A model generated the notes under the pieces. The model ran no database searches. It had not been told where the DNA came from and was given only the letters and a program-made list of their open reading frames with translations. Of a DNA stretch of 25,054 nt, positions 6,415-12,608 are shown in pieces; position 1 is the first letter of the stretch; the number at the start of each line of letters is the position of its first letter. This DNA is from a bacterium (lineage in GTDB: Bacteria; Bacillota; Clostridia; Oscillospirales; Oscillospiraceae). A program made the translations under genes and the position numbers. The stretch is taken from contig JAHYYS010000006.1 of the NCBI GenBank assembly GCA_019424865.1, positions 29,679 through 54,732 on the forward strand, in the 5' to 3' direction.

Positions 6415-7761
6415 GTGATTAGAAAACACAGTCCCACGGGCGATGCAGCAAAGGCCCTTCTCAATTTTACAATCCCGCTGATCCTGAGCGGACTGTTCCA
6501 GCAGCTCTTCAACTGGGTGGACGCCTTCATTGTAGGCAATGTGGAAGGGGAGCTGGCGCTGGCAGGGATAGGAGCAACAACATCCATCTACAACCTGTTT
6601 GTCACCGTGATCACGGGCTTCACCTCCGGGCTCTCAGTGCTCTCCGCCCAGCAGTACGGCATGGGGCGGGAGCGTGAAATCCGCAAAACCCTCGCCACCT
6701 ATACCATTCTCCTGGGCGCGGTGTTCCTGCTGATCGCCGCCGGCGGTATCGCGGGCACAACACAGATTCTGAGGCTGCTGGACACGCCCCAGAATATCTT
6801 CTCCAGCGCCCATGATTACCTGCAGATTTTGCTGATCGGAATTCCGTTTCTGGCCGTCTACAATACCTACTCCGCCGTTCTGCGCGGGGTTGGAAACAGC
6901 CGGGCGCCCTTCCTGTCAGTGCTGGTGTCTTCAGCTGCCAATGTAATCCTGGACATACTCTTCGTGGCCGGGCTTGGATATGGCGCAGCAGGCGCTGCTA
7001 TTGCCACTGTGATGGCGCAGGCAGCCATGACAATTTATCTGATTGCTTACGCGGTGGTCAAATATCCCGTCCTCCGGTTCCATCCCCTTGGAAGGATGTG
7101 GGAGAGGGAGAGCGCTGCCCGCGGAGCCGGTTTCGGCCTCCCGCCGGCGATTCAGTCCGGCGTCAGCTCTGCCGGGAACATCTTTCTGCAGCGGTTTATG
7201 AACGGCTTTGGGGAGCAGACCGTGGCGGCCATCACCACAGCCTATCGGGTGGACACAGTCATCTTTCTGCCCATTATCAACTTCGGATCCGGGATCGCCA
7301 CTATTGTGGCGCAGAACATCGGGGCCGGGGATAAAAAGCGGGCGGAGCAGGTCCTGCGGATCGGCACAGTCATTATGGCCATCATCTCCCTGGCGCTCAC
7401 CGGACTGGTACTGCTCCTGGGCGAGCACCTGATTGCCCTCTTCGGCCTGACGCCGGACTCGGTGGAGATCGGCAGGTCGTTTTTCTACTCCATCGCCTGG
7501 TTCTACCTGATCTACGGCATCAGTATGGCCATCCGCGGCTATCTGGAGGGCACCGGCGATATGCTGTTCTCCGGGGCCGCAGGAGTCCTCTCCCTTTTGG
7601 TGAGAATTTTGTGCTCCTATGCCTTCCGCCCGGTGTTCCAGAACATGGTGGTGGCCTATGCGGAGGCGTTTTCCTGGGTCTTCCTGATTCTGGTCTTTCT
7701 GGGCCGCTATTTCTGGAAAAAGCGGGAAGCAGGGAGCGCCTGCCGCTCTCAGACAGAGTGA
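6415..7761 (+). CDS. MATE-family efflux transporter
   Basis: A 448-residue, 12-helix antiporter of the MATE family, full length. Typical features are the first-helix region TIPLILSGLFQQLFNWVDAF and the repeated glycine- and alanine-rich helices of the two six-helix halves. Such pumps export cationic drugs, dyes or metabolites using a Na+ or H+ gradient; the substrate is not visible. The start is a GTG at 6415 with AAAGGAG seven bases upstream. It diverges from the other MATE gene but is clearly a different subfamily, so it is not a recent duplicate. It ends 74 bp from the convergent ferredoxin-rubredoxin gene, with no strong terminator between. Confidence 0.92.
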   Translation: MIRKHSPTGDAAKALLNFTIPLILSGLFQQLFNWVDAFIVGNVEGELALAGIGATTSIYNLFVTVITGFTSGLSVLSAQQYGMGREREIRKTLATYTILLGAVFLLIAAGGIAGTTQILRLLDTPQNIFSSAHDYLQILLIGIPFLAVYNTYSAVLRGVGNSRAPFLSVLVSSAANVILDILFVAGLGYGAAGAAIATVMAQAAMTIYLIAYAVVKYPVLRFHPLGRMWERESAARGAGFGLPPAIQSGVSSAGNIFLQRFMNGFGEQTVAAITTAYRVDTVIFLPIINFGSGIATIVAQNIGAGDKKRAEQVLRIGTVIMAIISLALTGLVLLLGEHLIALFGLTPDSVEIGRSFFYSIAWFYLIYGISMAIRGYLEGTGDMLFSGAAGVLSLLVRILCSYAFRPVFQNMVVAYAEAFSWVFLILVFLGRYFWKKREAGSACRSQTE

Positions 7762-7835
7762 AGCTGCAGACCCGGGATTCACCGGCGAAGACCCTCCGCA
7801 GGTTCTTCCCGGTTTTTGTCCCGGAGCGGGGATTC

Positions 7836-8456
7836 TCAGCAGCGGGGCTCCTCGACCTTCACAAACTTGTCCGCTCCCTGCCCGCAGACCGGGCACTTGA
7901 AGTCAGGGGGCAAGGGGCCCTCGTGGATGCAGCCGCAGACGGAACATTTCCACTTTTCCGCGTTTTGCCCCCCCGATTTCTTTCCGCTGGAATCCGGAAA
8001 GGGGATGGTTTGCAGCAGGACGTCCACCAGGTCGGCCGGGATGCCCGGATAGTCCTTCAGCCGCTTTAAAAATGCCCGGGAGTTCTCGCTTTGGGGGAGC
8101 ATGTAGCCCGCCTCGCGGCACAGATCCTCCGCCATCAGGCGGCTGGACTTCTCCACCGCCGCGCTCAACGCGCCGGGAAGCTGGGAGGCGAGGCGCTCCG
8201 CCTTGGCCTTGCTCTGAATCAGGCCGCGCAGCGCCTCCGCCACTGTTTCTTCCTTGGGCTGCTGGGGCGGCATTTCTTTGGGAACCATAGAGATTGCGGA
8301 AGACGGGCAGGCATCCGCGCAGGCGCCGCAGCCGATGCACCTTGCCGCATCAATGACGCTGTCCTCTGTGTCGGTGGCCCCGGTAGGGCAAACATACAGG
8401 CACAGGCAGTCCTTGGTACAAAGCCGGAGATTTCTCACCGCATACTGTTCCGCCAT
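7836..8456 (-). CDS. Ferredoxin-rubredoxin fusion protein
   Basis: A 206-residue cytoplasmic electron-transfer protein. Two iron-sulfur cluster motifs lie at the N-terminus: an atypical C13-x3-C17-x-C19-x3-C23-P and a standard C40-x2-C43-x2-C46-x3-C50-P. Residues 60-165 form a charged, mostly helical linker without a known motif. A rubredoxin-like iron site follows, C171-x2-C174 and C188-x2-C191. The first ATG (8462) overlaps the stop of the upstream gene, but the ATG at 8456 has AGGAGG at a better distance (eight bases). The upstream gene also carries rubredoxin domains, so the pair probably act together in passing electrons, for example to peroxide, oxygen or disulfide reduction. The exact partner is unknown. 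Confidence 0.85.
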   Translation of the reverse strand: MAEQYAVRNLRLCTKDCLCLYVCPTGATDTEDSVIDAARCIGCGACADACPSSAISMVPKEMPPQQPKEETVAEALRGLIQSKAKAERLASQLPGALSAAVEKSSRLMAEDLCREAGYMLPQSENSRAFLKRLKDYPGIPADLVDVLLQTIPFPDSSGKKSGGQNAEKWKCSVCGCIHEGPLPPDFKCPVCGQGADKFVKVEEPRC

Positions 8457-8458
8457 GA

Positions 8459-9121
8459 TCATATCCTCCTCTCCGCGCGCTCGAATTTCCAGCCGGGTAC
8501 CTTGCACACCGGGCAGAGCTCGGGCGGCGCATCTCCCACGTAGACAAACCCGCAGACGGAGCAGACATAGACGCCGGAATGCGCCAGCATCCGCTCCCCC
8601 TCGGACTGATACCGCCTCAGCAGCGACTGGAGCATCCGGGTGACCTTCTCGCTCCAGACCAGCGCCCGCAGCGCGCCGCGGTCCGCCCTCTCCAGAGCTG
8701 TCCCGTTGGCATAGGGATATCCGGCCGACAAGTCCCACTCAAGCTGTTCCAGAAGCTTCTCTGTGCTGGCCTCCGGGGCCGGATCGGCCTCAGCCCGGAA
8801 AAACTCCGCCAGCTCCCGGAACTTCTGTTCCTGCTCGGGCAGGTACTGCTTCTCACAGCCCCGGGCCAGGTTGGAGCAGATGATGCTCAGCTCCATGGGG
8901 GAGAACGCCTGCTCCACATGGGGCTTTTCCGCCTTATCCGGGCCTGCAGGGGCGGGCTCTGCCTCCTTTTCCCGGAACATTTCTTTCCCGGCTCCACACC
9001 AGGGACATCTCCAATCGTCGGGGAGATCTTCCCATTTGGTGCCGGGCGCGATCCCGGCCTCCGGGATGCCCCTGGCCTCGTCATAGGTGTAGGTGCATAC
9101 GGAACATACCATTTGCTTCAT
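8459..9121 (-). CDS. Double-rubredoxin protein with helical middle domain
   Basis: A 220-residue protein with one iron-binding module at each end. The N-terminus is a classic rubredoxin (C6-x2-C9, then GTKWEDLPDDWRCPWCG with C39 and C42). The C-terminus is a shorter rubrerythrin-type ribbon (C187-x2-C190 and C203-x2-C206). The region between, about residues 55-180, is helical and acidic and resembles no family I can name; it shows no obvious ExxH di-iron pair. A start at 9184 is possible, but the ATG at 9121 has AGGAGG seven bases upstream and begins the rubredoxin fold directly. It is the first gene of a two-gene operon transcribed away from the Crp/Fnr gene. A role in oxidative or reductive stress is inference. 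Confidence 0.85.
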   Translation of the reverse strand: MKQMVCSVCTYTYDEARGIPEAGIAPGTKWEDLPDDWRCPWCGAGKEMFREKEAEPAPAGPDKAEKPHVEQAFSPMELSIICSNLARGCEKQYLPEQEQKFRELAEFFRAEADPAPEASTEKLLEQLEWDLSAGYPYANGTALERADRGALRALVWSEKVTRMLQSLLRRYQSEGERMLAHSGVYVCSVCGFVYVGDAPPELCPVCKVPGWKFERAERRI

Positions 9122-9233
9122 GGGGGCGCCTCCTTCTCTTTTGCAGTCCCATACTCTTTTGCAAGCCTTGACGGCGTTTTGCATAAGATGAGCGGCTTTT
9201 TAAAGAATAATTTATATGGTTCCTATAATTCCA

Positions 9234-9262
9234 AGTATAATGGAGGTACACCGCACTGTCAA
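9234..9262 (-). promoter_or_regulatory. Promoter of the rubredoxin operon
   Basis: On the minus strand TTGACA (9262-9257) and TATACT (9239-9234) are 17 bp apart, near consensus. The -35 box lies in the palindrome shared with the opposite promoter. Confidence 0.8.
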
Positions 9263-9276
9263 CGATTGGTTGACAG
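9256..9276. promoter_or_regulatory. Palindromic operator between divergent promoters
   Basis: CTGTCAAC (9256-9263) and GTTGACAG (9269-9276) form a perfect 8-bp inverted repeat with five bases between. Each arm supplies the TTGACA -35 box of one of the two divergent promoters, and the whole promoter pair is symmetric about base 9266. A protein bound here would cover both -35 boxes. Confidence 0.75.
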
Positions 9277-9298
9277 CAAAATGCCCGTTCTCTATACT
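9270..9298 (+). promoter_or_regulatory. Promoter of the Crp/Fnr regulator gene
   Basis: TTGACA (9270-9275) and TATACT (9293-9298) are 17 bp apart. This is the mirror image of the rubredoxin promoter, with identical -35 and -10 hexamers. Confidence 0.8.
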
Positions 9299-9322
9299 AA
9301 GACCAGAAAAGGGGGATTACTG

Positions 9323-9979
9323 ATGACGTTTCAGGATGCTTTTCCTGTCTGGGACAAACTTCAATCGGACCAGCAAGCTCGGATACTCCAAACGCTGATA
9401 TTCCGCTCGGTAAAAAAGGGAACTATGCTTCACAACGGGGATGAGGACTGCACAGGTCTGCTTCTGGTAAAGAGCGGCCAGCTTCGGGCCTATATTTTGT
9501 CGGAGGAAGGCCGGGAGATCACCCTCTACCGCCTGTTCGACCGGGATCTGTGCCTGTTCTCCGCCTCCTGCATCATGCGCTCCATCCAGTTTGCTGTTAC
9601 CATCCAGGCGGAAAAGGACACAGACCTCTGGGTTATCCCTGCGGAGGTCTATCAGGACATGATGGAGCAGTCGGCCCCTGTATCCAACTACACCAACGAG
9701 CTGATGGCCAGCCGCTTTTCCGAAGTCATGTGGCTGATAGAGCAGGTTATGTGGAAGAGCCTGGACAAGCGGGTTGCCGCGTTCCTGCTGGAGGAGGCCG
9801 CCATTGAAGAGAGCCATGAGCTGAAAATCACCCATGAGGTTATCGCAAATCATTTGGGATCCCACCGGGAGGTCATAACCCGGATGCTGCGCTACTTTCA
9901 AAAGGAAGGCGCCGTTCAGCTGCGTCGGGGTTCCGTTGAACTCACGGATTTTGCAAAGCTCCGGGAGATCGCCGGATAG
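9323..9979 (+). CDS. Crp/Fnr-family transcriptional regulator
   Basis: A 218-residue regulator with the two-domain Crp/Fnr plan: an effector-binding beta-roll (about residues 15-115, including LLLVKSGQLRAYILSEEGRE), a long dimer helix (about 120-155) and a winged helix-turn-helix. The recognition helix reads SHREVITRMLRYFQ. Its R182-E183-x3-R187 matches the R180/E181/R185 set with which E. coli Crp reads GTGA. Cysteines are at 43, 77 and 83 only. The N-terminal four-cysteine cluster of Fnr is absent, so an Fnr-type iron-sulfur sensor is unlikely; heme, a metabolite or thiol chemistry remain possible. The ATG at 9323 follows AGGGGG by seven bases. It diverges from the rubredoxin operon across a shared operator, which suggests autoregulation and control of redox genes. 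Confidence 0.92.
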   Translation: MTFQDAFPVWDKLQSDQQARILQTLIFRSVKKGTMLHNGDEDCTGLLLVKSGQLRAYILSEEGREITLYRLFDRDLCLFSASCIMRSIQFAVTIQAEKDTDLWVIPAEVYQDMMEQSAPVSNYTNELMASRFSEVMWLIEQVMWKSLDKRVAAFLLEEAAIEESHELKITHEVIANHLGSHREVITRMLRYFQKEGAVQLRRGSVELTDFAKLREIAG

Positions 9980-10057
9980 CGGAAAGCCCCCTTCGCAATA
10001 CCGTTTGTTTGTCCGTCTTCCCCATATGCCCTTTTCCTGCAGAATTCAATAACGTTA

Positions 10058-10360
10058 TCACGCAGTGCCGCCGTTCTTTTTCCGTTTGGAGCTTTTGACC
10101 ATGCAGATCAGCTGGGTCATCGTGCCCATAGGGCAGTAGACGCACCAGCTGCGGGGCTTGAACAGCGCCATCGTGATGAGACCCAGGATTGTGGAGGTCA
10201 GCATAACGCTGTAAAAGCCGAAGGCAAACTGCGCCGCTCCGGGGTGAAACAGGGTCCCGTGGCAGGCCCAGTGCCAGGGCAGCTTGAAGGTCCACAGCAG
10301 CCGCAGGCCACACAGAATGATTGCGCTGCCACGGCTGTGCGCCGTCTCTTTACTGCACAC
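10058..10360 (-). CDS. Short FeS-type membrane protein (NapH/4Fe-4S-like, reduced)
   Basis: A 100-residue protein. Residues 12-30 and 46-66 are hydrophobic and fit two membrane helices. The end has PRSWCVYCPMGTMTQ followed by a basic tail. C-x-x-C-P-M-G-T after a helix is typical of the membrane-bound 4Fe-4S binding proteins of the NapH/polyferredoxin group, but here only one pair of motif cysteines remains and the ferredoxin domains are missing. The frame is open upstream, but the GTG at 10360 follows GGGAGG by eight bases and I use it; a nearby ATG is out of frame. Convergent with the Crp/Fnr gene. A palindromic site at 10408-10438 overlaps its putative -35 region, so regulation by the neighbouring Crp/Fnr protein is plausible. 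Confidence 0.72.
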   Translation of the reverse strand: MCSKETAHSRGSAIILCGLRLLWTFKLPWHWACHGTLFHPGAAQFAFGFYSVMLTSTILGLITMALFKPRSWCVYCPMGTMTQLICMVKSSKRKKNGGTA

Positions 10361-10393
10361 ATAAAATACCTCCCTGTATGTTGAAGCTACTTT

Positions 10394-10438
10394 ATCATAA
10401 GCATCTGGGGGCTTCCGTGATGAAATCACGCAAGCCCC
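10394..10438 (-). promoter_or_regulatory. GTGA-N5-TCAC operator and -10 of the FeS membrane protein
   Basis: GTGATGAAATCAC (10417-10429) is a perfect palindrome in the plus-strand reading, within a longer inverted repeat with 14-base arms (10408-10421 / 10425-10438, one mismatch, three-base centre). On the minus strand TATGAT (10399-10394) is the likely -10. The palindrome then overlaps the -35 position, with no TTGACA-like box, as expected for a class II activated promoter. The long arms could also form an RNA or DNA hairpin. Confidence 0.55.
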
Positions 10439-10592
10439 GATTTGCCGGTCCGCAAGGAAACGGAAAGGGAAGACCAAAAACAGAGCGGCGGGTCAGCCAT
10501 CTTATGCGGGCTTTATCGCTGCGGCGCTCCATCAGCGTGCTGCTGCCAAGGAAATGATCGGAACCTTAAATATTTTTCAGGGGGCCCCGGTT

Positions 10593-10620
10593 TTGGGCAA
10601 ATAGGTCCGTATCCTATTAT
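10593..10620 (+). promoter_or_regulatory. Weak candidate promoter before the lipoprotein genes
   Basis: TTGGGC (10593-10598) and TATTAT (10615-10620) are 16 bp apart. It lies 45 bp before the degraded lipoprotein frame and may now serve the intact lipoprotein at 11003. Confidence 0.4.
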
Positions 10621-10664
10621 CAGGGTGCCAAAGCCAAAGCTTTTGCTGAAAGGGAAGGACCGGT

Positions 10665-10900
10665 ATGCGAAGCAAAACAGCCTGAATCCGGAGCATTTTC
10701 ATTTTGACCGGTGTGCCTGCCCCTGCCGCATTGGCCGGCTGCGGAGGAAGCTCCCGTGCGGCCGCCCCTGCCGTTGGTACCGCACCCCAGTTCAGAAGAC
10801 GGAGCGCGGGAGGATGGCTGGCATAGGGGCGCTGGCTGGGATGATTCAAGCGGCGGCAGCCGGGACGATCAGGGGCCGGCACAGGCTGCGATTTTCCGAC
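10665..10900 (+). pseudogene. Degraded lipoprotein gene
   Basis: An ATG at 10665 preceded by AAGGA starts MRSKTA and meets a TGA at the seventh codon. The same frame then continues IRSIFILTGVPAPAALAGC, a good lipoprotein signal with an LAGC lipobox, and GGSS. A shift of frame is needed to enter the following Ser/Asp/Gly-rich linker (SSEDGARED, later WDDSSGGSRDD), which is typical of the region after a lipidated cysteine. The picture is a small lipoprotein gene broken by one stop and at least one frameshift. No domain after the linker is recognisable. The intact lipoprotein at 11003 follows. No other gene is visible in 10440-11002. Confidence 0.45.
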
Positions 10901-11002
10901 ACTGTGCACCCCAAAGGGGAAAAGGGGGAAAATACATTTGCCGAACTGCCGCACCGGAATCAAAGAAACAATCAAATTTTATCGGAGTAACAGGAGGAAG
11001 CC

Positions 11003-11647
11003 ATGAAACACCAATCTGTTATAATCGCTGCAGCCATTTGTCTGCTCGCCTGCCTTGGTGGCTGCGGCCAGCAAGGGCAGCCATCTGCGCCTCAAAATGA
11101 AGCGCCTGAAGCGGCGTCTCAAGGCAGTTCGTCAGAGCCCGCGCCGCCCTCTCCCGCAGGCAGTGCGCAGTTTGACACCCCGGCGGAAAGCACAGCAGGA
11201 CCGGCGGAGAAAATTTCCGGGGAGGATGCTTTGACTATCGCCCTGAGCAATGCTGACGTTCCAGAGTCGGATGCCTATAACATCAAGTGTGAACGGGACG
11301 GCGACAACGGCGTTCCCATCTATGACATCGAATTTGAGACGGACTATGGCGACTATGATTTCGAGGTTGCCGTTGCGGACGGACGTATCGTGGGCGCTGA
11401 TTATGAAGTGGATGAGGAATATCTGGATGCACTGGGCGGAGACGCCATCTCTCTGGAGGACGCACAGGTGCTGGTATCCGGAAAAGTCCCCGGCTCAGAT
11501 GCAGGCGACGTGCGGGTCTGGGAAGAAAATGAAGACGGACGGGGCCGCTTTGAGGGCGAACTCTATTTTGACGGTATGAAATATGAGTTTGAAATTGATC
11601 CGGCTACGGGAAGGATCTTTGACTGGAACGCCGATCTGCGAGACTGA
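11003..11647 (+). CDS. Lipoprotein with two PepSY-like domains
   Basis: A 214-residue secreted lipoprotein. The signal peptide ends in the lipobox LGGC with the lipidated cysteine at position 21, followed by a Ser/Pro/Ala-rich linker to about residue 70. The rest has two PepSY-like repeats: one from KISGEDALTIALSNA through YDIEFETDYGDYDFEVAVADGRI, and a second from ISLEDAQVLVSGK through FEGELYFDGMKYEFEIDPATGRI (both given by their ends). PepSY domains in such lipoproteins are thought to bind peptides or inhibit proteases outside the cell; the target is unknown. AGGAGG precedes the ATG by six bases. It ends about 160 bp before a terminator. Confidence 0.85.
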   Translation: MKHQSVIIAAAICLLACLGGCGQQGQPSAPQNEAPEAASQGSSSEPAPPSPAGSAQFDTPAESTAGPAEKISGEDALTIALSNADVPESDAYNIKCERDGDNGVPIYDIEFETDYGDYDFEVAVADGRIVGADYEVDEEYLDALGGDAISLEDAQVLVSGKVPGSDAGDVRVWEENEDGRGRFEGELYFDGMKYEFEIDPATGRIFDWNADLRD

Positions 11648-11807
11648 CGGGGCTCAGATGAGTTCGAAAGGCCGGGATGCAGCCGGGGAAAACGCTGAGC
11701 GTTCAGCGTGCCGCCGCCCTCTCCCTGCGGGGAATTCGTCTGGGAGCACTGCAATATCTCCGCCCAGACCGGTTTCGGGTTTGATGCGATTGCATACGAC
11801 GGGAAAG
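11648..11807 (+). other. Untranslated spacer after the PepSY lipoprotein gene
   Basis: No gene is visible. It contains small inverted repeats: AACGC / GCGTT near 11691, and GTCTGGG (11738-11744) / CCCAGAC (11763-11769). It probably forms a long 3' untranslated region up to the terminator at 11808. Confidence 0.4.
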
Positions 11808-11846
11808 CCGGGAGCGGGCTGTTTTGCGCAGCCGCTCCCGGTTTTC
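11808..11846 (+). terminator. Intrinsic terminator before the thioredoxin operon
   Basis: CCGGGAGCGGGCTG / CAGCCGCTCCCGG, with one bulged G and loop TTTTGCG, followed by TTTTC. Confidence 0.8.
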
Positions 11847-11888
11847 TGTGCTTGCGTCATATGAAAAGCAGCAGCGGATTTTGCCAGG

Positions 11889-11928
11889 GTGACAATATCA
11901 CGGAAGGATCGCAGAAATCGAGTATACT
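11889..11928 (+). promoter_or_regulatory. GTGA-N5-TCAC operator and promoter of the thioredoxin operon
   Basis: GTGACAATATCAC (11889-11901) is a palindrome of the same form as that at 10417-10429. TATACT (11923-11928) is a good -10, but there is no TTGACA-like box 17 bp upstream. The palindrome centre is about 40 bases before the expected start (near 11935), the classic class II position for a Crp/Fnr activator. Confidence 0.6.
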
Positions 11929-11966
11929 AAAGAGCATAATACAAAAATGCAAAGGAGATTGCTTCC

Positions 11967-12272
11967 ATGTCAGTTACTGCTGTCAACCAAACCAATTTTC
12001 AAAATGAGGTACTCCGCGCGGACAAACCGGTCCTGCTGGACTTCTGGGCGCCCTGGTGCGGCCCCTGCCGGACGCTCAGCCCGGTGGTGGATGAGATCGC
12101 CAATGAGCGGACCGATATCAAAGTCGGAAAAATCAATGTGGACGAGCAGCCGGAGCTGGCGAGCCAGTTCAATATCATGAGCATTCCCACCCTGGTGGTC
12201 ATGAAGCGCGGCAAGATTGTAAACCAGATAATCGGGGCCCGGCCCAAGGCCCAGATCCTGGCCATGCTGTAG
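11967..12272 (+). CDS. trxA: Thioredoxin
   Basis: A 101-residue cytoplasmic thioredoxin that reduces protein disulfides. The active site is W30-C31-G-P-C34, followed by the conserved cis-proline segment MSIPTLVVMKRG. Length is typical. AAAGGAG lies nine bases before the ATG. It is the first gene of a three-gene operon with a rhodanese and a CoA-disulfide-reductase-like enzyme (14 bp, then 1 bp between genes), which points to thiol, persulfide or sulfane-sulfur chemistry. No thioredoxin reductase gene is next to it. Confidence 0.95.
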   Translation: MSVTAVNQTNFQNEVLRADKPVLLDFWAPWCGPCRTLSPVVDEIANERTDIKVGKINVDEQPELASQFNIMSIPTLVVMKRGKIVNQIIGARPKAQILAML

Positions 12273-12286
12273 GGAGGAACATTACA

Positions 12287-12607
12287 ATGGGACTGTTAGA
12301 CCTGTTCAAACGGCCGGACATCAACCAAGGGGTCCGGGAGTACAGCTCCGTCCCCGGCGCCCTGCTGGTGGACGTCCGCACCCCCGGGGAGTACCGGGAG
12401 GGCCACATCCCCGGAAGCCGGAACATCCCGCTTCAGGAGCTGGGCGGTGCGGAGTCCAAGCTGGGGCCCAAGGATACCCCGCTTTTTCTTTACTGCCGCA
12501 GCGGCGCCCGGAGCGCACAGGCGGCCGGCGCCCTGCGGCGCATGGGGTATGCCAACATCACGAATATCGGCGGCATCGCCGCATGGAAAGGAACGGTGGA
12601 GCGTTAA
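12287..12607 (+). CDS. Single-domain rhodanese-like sulfurtransferase
   Basis: A 106-residue rhodanese domain (PspE/GlpE size). It carries the conserved LLVDVRTPGEYREGHIPGS entry motif and the active-site loop C70-R-S-G-A-R-S, in which the cysteine takes up sulfane sulfur as a persulfide. The substrate cannot be read directly. Its place between thioredoxin, which can reduce a persulfide, and a flavin disulfide reductase carrying a second rhodanese domain suggests a sulfur relay. GGAGG lies just upstream of the ATG. It ends one base before the next start codon. Confidence 0.92.
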   Translation: MGLLDLFKRPDINQGVREYSSVPGALLVDVRTPGEYREGHIPGSRNIPLQELGGAESKLGPKDTPLFLYCRSGARSAQAAGALRRMGYANITNIGGIAAWKGTVER

Positions 12608-12608
12608 A

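Noticed and set aside
7762..7835. Possible terminator between the convergent MATE and ferredoxin-rubredoxin genes
   Set aside because: Only a weak TCCC / GGGA stem is present, without a proper T-run on either strand.
9942..10313. 123-codon minus-strand frame overlapping the Crp/Fnr end
   Set aside because: Out of frame with the CxxCPxGT membrane protein, which has the better start and motif.
10442..10990. 182-codon plus-strand frame
   Set aside because: Its composition is random-looking, with no ribosome site. The lipobox and linker in the other frames explain the region better.
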